Below are positions 1 through 7,485 of a DNA stretch of 19,435 nt, one piece after another (the first letter of the stretch is position 1; each line of letters begins with the position of its first letter). The position numbers and the translations under genes were made by a program. The notes below the pieces were generated by a model. It was not told the origin of the DNA. It made no database searches and saw nothing but the letters and a program-made list of their open reading frames with translations. The DNA lies in NCBI GenBank assembly GCA_900555715.1, contig USMC01000050.1:1-19435 (forward strand). Reading direction: 5' to 3'. Source of the stretch: an uncultured Porphyromonadaceae bacterium. GTDB taxonomy: Bacteria; Bacteroidota; Bacteroidia; Bacteroidales; Muribaculaceae.

Positions 1-33
1 ATCTAATAACACAATCCTTGAGAAGGCAACGCA

Positions 34-60
34 ATCTTAAATGAAAGAGCCGTGTCCGGC
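34..60 (+). repeat. Dispersed repeat, left copy
   Basis: The first 21 bases (34-54) are an exact reverse-complement match to 19240-19260 near the other end of the window, and the match continues to base 60 with two mismatches. It points toward the Panacea-domain gene and lies about 70 bases upstream of its -7 box. A second shared element, TTGC followed by an A-run and TTC, lies at 73-85 here and at 19189-19202 on the other strand. It may be a genome-wide intergenic repeat or a shared leader sequence; its function is unknown. Confidence 0.7.
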
Positions 61-99
61 AAGTCCAACGCGTTGCAAAAAATTCAAAAACTCAGGTTG

Positions 100-115
100 C
101 AGACACAAAAGTCTG
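100..115 (+). other. Small hairpin upstream of the Panacea gene
   Basis: CAGAC at 100-104 pairs perfectly with GTCTG at 111-115 across a six-base loop. It lies just upstream of the -7 box at 128-135. It could be an operator half-site pair for the downstream module or a minor RNA/DNA hairpin. The arms are only five bases, so chance is possible. Confidence 0.3.
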
Positions 116-127
116 AGAATTTTGTTT

Positions 128-135
128 TATCTTTG
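128..135 (+). promoter_or_regulatory. Putative -7 promoter box for the Panacea-GNAT module
   Basis: TATCTTTG matches the Bacteroidota primary-sigma -7 consensus TAnnTTTG and lies 29 bases before the ATG at 165. No TTTG is visible at the expected 19-21 base spacing upstream; the nearest TTG (97-99) is 28 bases away. The call therefore rests on the -7 box alone. Confidence 0.55.
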
Positions 136-164
136 CAGATTAAGAAATTACCCTCCTTTCAAAG

Positions 165-611
165 ATGATTGATGTAAGGACAGCCGCAAAGTACCTGATT
201 CAGCGATATGAACAGGAATCAGGTAGAACTATGGATGAAATGAAGCTGCACAAATTGCTTTACTTCACCCAAAGAGAAAGTTTTGTCCTCTTGGGAAAAC
301 CAATGTTTCTTGATAAATTTGAAGCTTGGAAATATGGACCGGTCATGCGCTGTCTCAGAAAGGCAGACTGGGAATACCAGACTCAATCGGTCTTACCGGT
401 AGACTCGGAGTATATTCCTGTTCTTGAAGACACATTGAGGAGATATGCAGCTATGGACTCCTGGACATTAAGCAATATTTCTCACGGTGAGACTTGTTGG
501 CAAAAAGCCAAAGACAAAGAGGTTGACTCTTCTCCTGTGGAAATCGAGACTTCGGATATAGAATATGATGCCACGGTAATTAAGTACAGGAGATTCATGT
601 GTCCCAAATGA
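165..611 (+). CDS. Panacea (SocA-like/DUF4065) domain protein, putative antitoxin
   Basis: The 148-residue protein matches the Panacea domain family, which includes the proteolytic adaptor/antitoxin SocA and antitoxins that neutralise many unrelated toxins. The diagnostic stretch is visible: MKLHKLLYFTQ (residues 26-36), then GKPMFLDKFEAW and KYGPVM (about 44-61), close to the family pattern KLqKLlYf...f...eAW.yGPV. It has no signal peptide or membrane segment and should be cytosolic. It starts at the ATG at 165, behind a TAnnTTTG box, and its stop overlaps the start of the next gene (ATGA at 608-611), so the two are almost certainly cotranslated. The region is AT-rich compared with the housekeeping genes (a hand count of 661-720 in the partner gene gives 37% G+C), which suggests horizontal acquisition. 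Domain assignment is confident; the antitoxin role is inferred from the family and gene arrangement. Confidence 0.82.
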   Translation: MIDVRTAAKYLIQRYEQESGRTMDEMKLHKLLYFTQRESFVLLGKPMFLDKFEAWKYGPVMRCLRKADWEYQTQSVLPVDSEYIPVLEDTLRRYAAMDSWTLSNISHGETCWQKAKDKEVDSSPVEIETSDIEYDATVIKYRRFMCPK

Positions 612-1426
612 AAATCACTTCGGATCAATCAGCCATTCTGAATTCTTTTCGCGCCACGCGATTGAAAGAAGACGAAACATTGCTCAGAGATGTCTGTGCT
701 TTTGAGAATACCAAGAATGAGAACTTAGTGAATTACCTTGGTGGAGAAGCATTTGAAGACGATGAAAAGAATAGGTGTGCCTGCTATGTGGTTCGAGATG
801 TTGACGGCGAAATCCTCTGTTATTTTTCAATCAAGTGTGGGCTTCTTTATTCTGAATTCGAGGAACTGAAGAAATTTGAGAAATTCAAGAACCATAAGAT
901 AAAACTTATGGAACTTGAACAAAGGAGCGATGATGCTCAGGTCCGGGAGTATATAGAAGAAATCAGGACGAAACTAAAGGAGGCGAAGAAAGACATCGAA
1001 CGATTATTGGGCAAATTCAACTCGATGCCTCCAAACAAGCAGGTTGCCAAATCTTTTCCATCTGTGGAACTGACCCACTTTTGCGTAAATGAAGCCTACC
1101 GGAAGAAATGGCAGACCTATGGTTTCTCTGCAAAAAACAGAATTGGCTCCACTATATTCTGGCATGTGATTGTTGGTATTGTTGAAAAGATAAGAAGTCT
1201 CACCGGTTGCGAATATTTTTATCTATTTGCTGCCGACACCACTTCCGACCGCCACTTGGTGAATCATTACAAGAATATGATGGGACTCCGCGAGGAGATG
1301 ACAATGTCAGCTCTTCAGCCAATCTATGACTTCAACTGTACTTTCCTGTGCGCGGATATTGATTCCTTACTCAATGCCCGAGATGATTTCTATAAAGATT
1401 TCAATGTTACTGAAGAATTCATCTGA
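608..1426 (+). CDS. GNAT-fold acetyltransferase-like protein with inserted coiled coil, putative Panacea partner/toxin
   Basis: This is a 272-residue protein. Its C-terminal half reads as a GNAT N-acetyltransferase: a beta strand ending VELTHFCVNEAYRKK, a loop and helix with NRIGST where the acetyl-CoA pyrophosphate-binding motif belongs, then YLFAAD and a helix LVNHYKNMMGL, a typical GNAT ending. The N-terminal part has strands (CYVVRDVDGEILCYFSI), followed by a charged helical insert of roughly 60 residues (about 80-140) likely to form a coiled coil. The usual RxxGxG/A motif is imperfect (GST), so catalysis is not certain. The ATG at 608 is chosen because it gives a 4-base ATGA overlap with the Panacea gene; an in-frame GTG at 599, with AGGAG six bases upstream, is the alternative. 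Position behind a Panacea gene suggests a toxin or other effector; this is inference. Confidence 0.7.
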   Translation: MKITSDQSAILNSFRATRLKEDETLLRDVCAFENTKNENLVNYLGGEAFEDDEKNRCACYVVRDVDGEILCYFSIKCGLLYSEFEELKKFEKFKNHKIKLMELEQRSDDAQVREYIEEIRTKLKEAKKDIERLLGKFNSMPPNKQVAKSFPSVELTHFCVNEAYRKKWQTYGFSAKNRIGSTIFWHVIVGIVEKIRSLTGCEYFYLFAADTTSDRHLVNHYKNMMGLREEMTMSALQPIYDFNCTFLCADIDSLLNARDDFYKDFNVTEEFI

Positions 1427-1471
1427 AAATTATCTTGAATCCAGCCAACAATTACCGGTAAGCACGCGTCT

Positions 1472-1492
1472 GTTGTACAGTTTTTTTACAAC
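1472..1492 (+). promoter_or_regulatory. Inverted repeat GTTGTA-N9-TACAAC, possible operator
   Basis: GTTGTA (1472-1477) and TACAAC (1487-1492) form a perfect inverted repeat around a T-rich centre, ending 27 bases upstream of the TAnnTTTG box before the GH2 gene. The same half-site occurs in the promoter at 9392-9429. It could be a regulator-binding site; as an RNA hairpin it is weak and has no downstream U-run, so it is not called a terminator of the GNAT gene. Confidence 0.3.
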
Positions 1493-1519
1493 TTCCTCGC
1501 TTTTATGAAGTAATAAGGT

Positions 1520-1527
1520 TATCTTTG
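1520..1527 (+). promoter_or_regulatory. Putative -7 promoter box for the GH2 gene
   Basis: TATCTTTG fits TAnnTTTG and lies 26 bases upstream of the ATG at 1554. No convincing -33 TTTG is seen at the expected distance. This position supports the ATG at 1554 rather than the TTG at 1536, which would leave only a few bases of leader. Confidence 0.55.
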
Positions 1528-1553
1528 CATTTATTTTGGAAATAACACCTTAT

Positions 1554-4500
1554 ATGAAAAAATATACCGCTACCGCATTTTTTGTCTTGCTGCTGAATCT
1601 GTTCGCTGCTTCAGCGGGGATTATCGACACTTCGTGCAATTATGAGCTCCTCGCATCCTCCGGGCTCGCTCTCGACAATCAGGAAAGCATCTCCTCCGGT
1701 GCCAACCTATACATCTCCCGTCCTGTGCCAGGGCGTGAGTCGCAGGTATGGACTTTCACCGACCTCGGCAACGATGTATATCTTGTAATGAGCGCTCTTT
1801 CACAACTTGCTGTTGACAATTCCGGCGTCGGCGCTGTCGAGAGCCGCGTCATACAATACCAGGCCGACCGTAACAACGGCAATCAGCAATGGAAAGCGAC
1901 ACGCAACGCCGACGGAACGTTCTCGTTCACCTCTGTCCCCAACGGTTTCTTCCTTGCGTATTCAGATGCCGAACCTGTCGGCGAACCCGTCATGCAGCTG
2001 CCGCCGTCCGACGGCAAGAGCCGCCGCACATGGACACTGAAAAAAACGGACACAAAGGTATCTGTCGAGCCGTTGAAAACATCGAGCACTAACGACTGGG
2101 AAAACCCGCATATCATCGGCATCAACAAAGAACCGGCGGCGGCAACATTCATCCCGTTCGCCGATGCCGAGGCTATGAGGAGCGACCCTTCGTACAGAAA
2201 ACCGTGGCTGAGAAACAACTCGTCGCGCTACATGCTTCTTAACGGAAAATGGAAATTCAACTGGGTGAAGTCGCCGGATGAGCGTCCGAAAGATTTCTAC
2301 CGGACATCTTTCAATGCCGACGGCTGGAACGACATCAACGTGCCTTCCAACTGGGAGATGGAAGGCTACGGTACGCCCATCTACACAAACATCACATATC
2401 CTTTCCGCAACAACCCTCCCTTCATTCAGGGTCAGCGCGGGTATACAGTCTGCGACGAACCTAATGCAGTCGGCTCCTACCGCCGCGACTTCATCATGCC
2501 CGACAGCTGGAAGGACAAGGAGGTGTTCATAACCTTCGAAGGTGTCTACAGCGCCATGTATCTGTGGATCAACGGCAAAAAGGTAGGCTACAGCCAGGGA
2601 CCGACAACCGACGCCCGCTTTGACATAACAAAATATGTCCGTCCGGGCAAGAATGTCGTTGCCGTCGAAGTATACCGCTGGAGCGACGGCAGCTACATCG
2701 AAGATCAGGACATGTTCAGAATGAGCGGCATCTACCGCGACGTCTATCTGTCGGCATCGCCTAAGACAGCTCTTGCCGACATATATCTCACATCCGACAT
2801 TTCCGATGATATGTCAGCAGCGCGCCTGAACGTAAAGACAAAGGTGCGCAACCATGGCAAGAAAGCGGATACGAGAAGTTTCCGCGTCAGCGTGACAGAC
2901 TCCGATGGCGCCAAGGTAAGTTCGTTCAGTTCAGACGCCGTCAAGATCGCCCCGGGAGAGACAGCAGAGATAAACAGCTCCTCCGACCTCAGCGGCATCG
3001 CTCTGTGGAACTGCGAGACTCCCGTACTATACACCGTCGACATCGAAATGCTCGACGCCAACGGCAACGTCGTAGAGACGACGACGCAGCAATACGGCTT
3101 CCGCAAGGTGGAAATACGCGATAACAAAGTTTATGTCAACGGCGCGCTCACGATGTTCAAAGGCGCCAACCACCACGATGTACACCCGCGCCATGGTAAA
3201 GCCGTGCCGCTGGAAACGATGATTGAAGATGTTGTCATGTTCAAGCGTCACAACCTCAACACCATCCGCACAAGCCACTACCCAAAGGATCCGAAGATGT
3301 ATGCCCTCTTCGACTATTACGGTCTCTACGTGATCGACGAGGCAGACCAGGAATGCCACGGCAATATGTCGCTGACCAACAACCCTGAATGGCGCGATGC
3401 CTTTGTCGACCGCGCCGTACGCATGACGGAACGCGACAAAAACCATCCGTCGGTAATCTTCTGGTCGCTCGGCAACGAGTCGGGAGGAGGATGCAATGCC
3501 GTTGCCGAGTACGAGGCTGTGCGCGCCATCGACCCGCGTATCATTCACTACGAAAGCATGAACGACATCGCCGACATCGATTCTCGCATGTATCCTTCGA
3601 TTGACGGAATGATTGAGCAGGACCGTCAGAAGCGCGGAAAACCCTTCATACTATGCGAATATGCTCATGCCATGGGCAATGCCATTGGCAATCTGCCAGA
3701 ATACTGGGATTATATCGAGAATCATTCGGAACGCCTCATCGGCGGATGCATCTGGGACTGGGTGGATCAGTCGCTCAACAAACCAGGCGAACCCGACAGC
3801 CACCGTTACTACGGCGGTGCGTTCGGCGACTTCCCCAACGACAACGACTTCTGCTGCAACGGTATAGTAGGTTCAGACCGTAAGGTGACGCCGAAGCTTC
3901 TCGAAGTGAAAAACGCATATCAGTACATAGGTTTCGACCTTTTACCCGGAGGCAAAGTGGCGCTGAAAAACAAATACACCGCCCTCACCCTCGACAACTT
4001 CGTTCTCGAGTACCGCATAGAAAAAGACGGGACGCCAGTTTCCTCCGGTCGCCTCGCTCTTCCCGGCAGCAAGCCTGGAGAAACCGCTTATATAGAAATT
4101 CCGCAACTGATAGGCGCTCCCGAAGACGGCGAATATTTCGCTATTTTTGAAGTCAAGCTCAAGGAAGACAATTCATGGGCTGATGCCGGGCATACCGTAG
4201 CTTCGAAACAGTTCAAAATCAACGACTACTCTCCCGCACTTTCGGAAGTTAAGACGACCTCCCCGCTCAGCCTACATCTCGAAGGCAACAGGCTGTGGAT
4301 AGACAACGGCAGCTGTGAGTTCCGCTTTGACACCGGCAGCGGCACGCTCGTCGGCATGACGGCAGACGGGACCGACATCCTGCACGGAACCGACGGATTT
4401 GTTCTCGACTGGTACCGCAGCATAAACAACAGACAGTATTCGTGGACAGAACCGATAATTACCCTTGACGATTTCAAATACAGTCTCTCGCCTGACAGCA

Positions 4501-5105
4501 CCACGGCACATGTGTCTGCGTCGTTCAAAGCTGAAATAGGCGATATAACGCTGCCCTACTCCATAGATTACACTGTCTATGGAAACGGAACGGCAGATGT
4601 AGCCGCCACATTCCACGCACCCGGGAATTTCAACCTTCCGCGACTCGGACTCACCGCCACACTCAGCCCGGCACTCGAAAATGTAGGCTGGTTCGGACGC
4701 GGTCCGATAGAAAACTATACCGACCGACAGGCTGCCGCCTTTATCGGACGATACTCCGGTACTGTCGAAGGTATGCGCGAGCACTACGTCCGTCCGCAGT
4801 CGATGGGCAACCGCTGCGACACGCGATGGCTCACACTTGCCGACAGCGACGGCAAAGGCATACGGATAAGCGGATCTGAGCCGTTTGCCTTCAGCGCGCA
4901 GCACTACACCGACAAAGACCTGTGGAAAGTACGCTATGACCACGAACTGCCGACGATCCGCCGTGCCGAAGTGGTGCTTTGTCTCGACTGCGCTCAGTTC
5001 GGTCTGGGCAACAACAGCTGCGGTCCAGGTCCGCTGGCGAAATATACAATTCAACCCGATACGACCTACTCCTGCACATTCCGCATAGAACCTCTGAGAA
5101 ACTGA
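1554..5105 (+). CDS. Secreted GH2 beta-galactosidase-type glycoside hydrolase with N-terminal ricin-type beta-trefoil
   Basis: The 1183-residue enzyme starts at the ATG at 1554, which gives a clean signal peptide (MKKYTATAFFVLLLNLFAASAG). Residues about 25-170 resemble a ricin-type beta-trefoil, with repeated Q.W-like units (SQVWTFTD, NQQWKA, RRTWTL), a probable carbohydrate-binding module. The GH2 part follows: the jelly-roll domain (LLNGKWKFNWV... NVPSNWEMEGYGTPIYTN), an immunoglobulin-like domain, the TIM barrel, and a C-terminal LacZ-type domain 5 (from about 900; GWFGRGPIENYTDR). The acid/base is expected at E642 in SLGNES and the nucleophile at E702 in LCEYAHAMGN. By family it cleaves non-reducing beta-galactosides, probably in the periplasm or at the surface; the natural substrate is unknown. 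No SusC/SusD genes flank it. It converges on the endonuclease gene with 7 bases between stops. Confidence 0.93.
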   Translation: MKKYTATAFFVLLLNLFAASAGIIDTSCNYELLASSGLALDNQESISSGANLYISRPVPGRESQVWTFTDLGNDVYLVMSALSQLAVDNSGVGAVESRVIQYQADRNNGNQQWKATRNADGTFSFTSVPNGFFLAYSDAEPVGEPVMQLPPSDGKSRRTWTLKKTDTKVSVEPLKTSSTNDWENPHIIGINKEPAAATFIPFADAEAMRSDPSYRKPWLRNNSSRYMLLNGKWKFNWVKSPDERPKDFYRTSFNADGWNDINVPSNWEMEGYGTPIYTNITYPFRNNPPFIQGQRGYTVCDEPNAVGSYRRDFIMPDSWKDKEVFITFEGVYSAMYLWINGKKVGYSQGPTTDARFDITKYVRPGKNVVAVEVYRWSDGSYIEDQDMFRMSGIYRDVYLSASPKTALADIYLTSDISDDMSAARLNVKTKVRNHGKKADTRSFRVSVTDSDGAKVSSFSSDAVKIAPGETAEINSSSDLSGIALWNCETPVLYTVDIEMLDANGNVVETTTQQYGFRKVEIRDNKVYVNGALTMFKGANHHDVHPRHGKAVPLETMIEDVVMFKRHNLNTIRTSHYPKDPKMYALFDYYGLYVIDEADQECHGNMSLTNNPEWRDAFVDRAVRMTERDKNHPSVIFWSLGNESGGGCNAVAEYEAVRAIDPRIIHYESMNDIADIDSRMYPSIDGMIEQDRQKRGKPFILCEYAHAMGNAIGNLPEYWDYIENHSERLIGGCIWDWVDQSLNKPGEPDSHRYYGGAFGDFPNDNDFCCNGIVGSDRKVTPKLLEVKNAYQYIGFDLLPGGKVALKNKYTALTLDNFVLEYRIEKDGTPVSSGRLALPGSKPGETAYIEIPQLIGAPEDGEYFAIFEVKLKEDNSWADAGHTVASKQFKINDYSPALSEVKTTSPLSLHLEGNRLWIDNGSCEFRFDTGSGTLVGMTADGTDILHGTDGFVLDWYRSINNRQYSWTEPIITLDDFKYSLSPDSTTAHVSASFKAEIGDITLPYSIDYTVYGNGTADVAATFHAPGNFNLPRLGLTATLSPALENVGWFGRGPIENYTDRQAAAFIGRYSGTVEGMREHYVRPQSMGNRCDTRWLTLADSDGKGIRISGSEPFAFSAQHYTDKDLWKVRYDHELPTIRRAEVVLCLDCAQFGLGNNSCGPGPLAKYTIQPDTTYSCTFRIEPLRN

Positions 5106-5115
5106 GCTAAGCTCA
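5103..5115. other. Palindrome spanning two convergent stop codons
   Basis: TGAGCTAAGCTCA is a perfect inverted repeat (6-base arms, one central base). Its left end is the TGA of the GH2 gene and its right end is the TGA of the endonuclease gene on the other strand. There is effectively no loop and no T-run, so it is not a convincing hairpin terminator. Confidence 0.6.
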
Positions 5116-7485
5116 TCTCACCAGAACCGTACGCGAGAAATCAGCAGAAGCGACGATATAGAACTGCCCGGGCTGCGCATCGAAAGAGTGCAGCCCGGCT
5201 GCTATAGTACCGGCGAACAGTGTGGTGCCGTCGATACAGTAGATGGCAAGCTGTGTATCGCGCCGCGCCTCGACAATGAGTTTTCCGTTGCGGCTGTAAG
5301 CATCCCAGCAGTGCCGTCCGGCATCGGGTGCCGCAACACCTGTCTGCGCGTCGGAGATGGATATATTGTCCACAAGCCAGCGTGCACCCGCTGTCTGGCG
5401 AAGGCGCATACGTGCACTGCCCTCGACATTGGCTACGAAACTGTACTGACGGAATGTTTTGTCGGATATGACCGTGCGTCCCGCTTCCTGCCATGTAGCG
5501 CCGCCGTCGGTGCTTGTCTCGACAAGGACAGCAGCATCGGCTTCCTTGTCGTTGTTCCACTTCGCGGCATAGAAGCTGACAGTTCCTATACCCTGCGGAC
5601 GGTCTTCGTTCATAGCCACGAAACCTTCAGCCTTCTTGCTGAAACGCAGCGAGCGCGCACCGTCATAGACGGGGTCTGCCGTCCAGAAGCCGCCTTCCTT
5701 GATGAGCCATGTACATGCCGAGCCGACGTAAATGTCGGCGTAGCCATTGTTGTTGTCCGGCTCAGCCTCAAAATCCTCGAAGAATGCCTTTCCCGTCACC
5801 TCACCGCGGACTGTGCAGGCGTCGTTTCGGTAGCTGCCGCTCTCGGCGACGATTGAGCAAGCGTATTCCCCTGCTTCAGCCGCGCCGAGGCGCAGATAAA
5901 AGCGGTTTTCATCGGGTGTCATGCTGAGCATGCGGCTCCACGACGATTTGTCGGTCGACAACTCAAACGGCTCTTCGACAGAAACACTTATCGGACTGTC
6001 ACCGATATTTTCCGAATACATCAGTATCTCTGCAGGCGCCGAAGCTATTCCGGGCTGTGTACGGAAAAACAGCTCGCCGTCGAAAAGGAAGTCGACAAAA
6101 GGCAGCGTTCCCGACGTACGCACGGCGATGCTGTTGCTGCTCTGTGTCTTGCCGGTGAGCGTATAGGTATAGTCGGTGGACGGCAGCAGATTCACGACAG
6201 TGTATTTTCCTGCCTTCGCATCGACTGCAGGGCTTGCGACAACGCCTTCGGCATCACGCACTATAAGCGTATATTTGCCGTCGTTGTCATCGCCAGCATA
6301 TACCCAGTTGGCGGTAAATGAATGGTCGGTGATGTCGGTGGCGGCATTTGCAGGAATACCCTCTACAACCTCGCCTTTGAGCTCTACAGTAGACTTAGCC
6401 GTTGCGCAGGTAAGGGTGAGCGTGCCTTCGCAAGTCCCTGTGAGGGCATAGGCAAGGCATACGGTGGCTTTGGCACCGGCATTGGCGTCGGATGCACTTA
6501 TCTCGCCGGGGACTACATAGAAAGGATATGTGGCGGACAGCTTTACAGGGACCTCGGCATTAGTGGCGACAACATCTATCTCCAGCTCGGCAACAATATT
6601 TTTTCCAGTTCGTCCGAGGTCGAGCGCCGTACCGTCGGCGGGACGGTTGATCTGAGCTTCCGGACGTGTTTCGTACGACCACCCTACCGTACTCTTCGAA
6701 CCCCAGATGTGCTCGGCAAGCTCAGGATGGTCGATGAACGGATTTCGGTTGCCCTGATGGGCGTACACAACTTCATTTCGCTCTGTCTCCTTAGTGCTGA
6801 CAGGGTCGGCAGCGTTCCATTTGAGAAGCATCTCTATAGCCCATTTCTCGAAGGCAGGATAGCTTGAACCGTCGAGCATGTCGGACGACCATGAGCTTAT
6901 GCGGTCGTTATAACATGCCGCCATATAAAAATACGAACGTGCGAAATCGCCTTTATACTGCTCGTCGGGTTCGAAGACCGTGCCGTTATATCCCGGATAT
7001 GTGCACTCGCCCAGTCTCCCGAGAGCTCTGACACCACCTGTCGCCGAAAGGGTCGTACCGTTCCTGCACTCGCCGAAAGGATAGTTGCTCCTCTGTCCGT
7101 TCACTCTTCCGTCGGTCGGATAAATATGGAAAGCGTCGGCATACATCGGCAGTGCGTCGTTGAACCAGCTCTTCGGCAACGAATGCTCGCGGTTGTAGCA
7201 GTCGCCCACAGATGTGTAGGTGCCGCACTGCTCCTTGCCCGGCACCCAGCGCTTAGTCGAATACATATCCCATATCTTACCGTCGGCATCCACATCGGAA
7301 AGCTTGTAGAGCTCCCACAGACCTTTATATCCGACGACCTGCGGATTTCCCACGGAGGCGCACAGCGACGACAGCAGCTCGCGTCCGCATTTGTTCTCAC
7401 ACTTGTTGTAATATCCGGCAGGTTCCGAAGCCAACGCCGCCGCGCCGCACAGCGCAAATGCTGTTATAGCAAGGATAGATTTCAT
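5113..7485 (-). CDS. Secreted endonuclease I family nuclease with FN3-like, jelly-roll-like and T9SS-type C-terminal domains
   Basis: The 790-residue protein begins with a signal peptide (cleavage near ALASEP). Residues about 25-265 are an endonuclease I (EndA/Vvn-type, beta-beta-alpha-metal) domain. The catalytic stretch CYNREHSLPKSWF contains H101, followed by DAFHIYPTDGRVNGQRSNYPFG (about 118-137) and NEVVYAHQGNRNPFIDHPE (237-254), the usual metal-site region. Several cysteines fit a secreted disulfide-bonded enzyme. A fibronectin-III-like domain follows (about 375-460), then a MAM/choice-of-anchor-J-like jelly roll (about 565-712), then a tail of about 70 residues ending GQFYIVASADFSRTVLVR that resembles T9SS type A sorting domains. 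It should cleave nucleic acid non-specifically outside the cell. Its ATG overlaps the dnaX stop by 4 bases (ATGA), so it is probably expressed from the dnaX transcript. The nuclease domain is confident; the tail assignment is by pattern. Confidence 0.9.
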   Translation of the reverse strand: MKSILAITAFALCGAAALASEPAGYYNKCENKCGRELLSSLCASVGNPQVVGYKGLWELYKLSDVDADGKIWDMYSTKRWVPGKEQCGTYTSVGDCYNREHSLPKSWFNDALPMYADAFHIYPTDGRVNGQRSNYPFGECRNGTTLSATGGVRALGRLGECTYPGYNGTVFEPDEQYKGDFARSYFYMAACYNDRISSWSSDMLDGSSYPAFEKWAIEMLLKWNAADPVSTKETERNEVVYAHQGNRNPFIDHPELAEHIWGSKSTVGWSYETRPEAQINRPADGTALDLGRTGKNIVAELEIDVVATNAEVPVKLSATYPFYVVPGEISASDANAGAKATVCLAYALTGTCEGTLTLTCATAKSTVELKGEVVEGIPANAATDITDHSFTANWVYAGDDNDGKYTLIVRDAEGVVASPAVDAKAGKYTVVNLLPSTDYTYTLTGKTQSSNSIAVRTSGTLPFVDFLFDGELFFRTQPGIASAPAEILMYSENIGDSPISVSVEEPFELSTDKSSWSRMLSMTPDENRFYLRLGAAEAGEYACSIVAESGSYRNDACTVRGEVTGKAFFEDFEAEPDNNNGYADIYVGSACTWLIKEGGFWTADPVYDGARSLRFSKKAEGFVAMNEDRPQGIGTVSFYAAKWNNDKEADAAVLVETSTDGGATWQEAGRTVISDKTFRQYSFVANVEGSARMRLRQTAGARWLVDNISISDAQTGVAAPDAGRHCWDAYSRNGKLIVEARRDTQLAIYCIDGTTLFAGTIAAGLHSFDAQPGQFYIVASADFSRTVLVR

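Noticed and set aside
1326..1508. A 60-codon frame overlapping the end of the GNAT gene
   Set aside because: Out of frame with a well-supported gene, low complexity, and no start context; a shadow.
1536..1553. TTG start at 1536 for the GH2 gene
   Set aside because: It adds six residues before the signal peptide and lies only a few bases after the -7 box; ATG at 1554 is better.
5103..5115. Bidirectional terminator between GH2 and endonuclease genes
   Set aside because: The palindrome has a one-base centre and no T-run on either side, so it cannot form a proper terminator hairpin.
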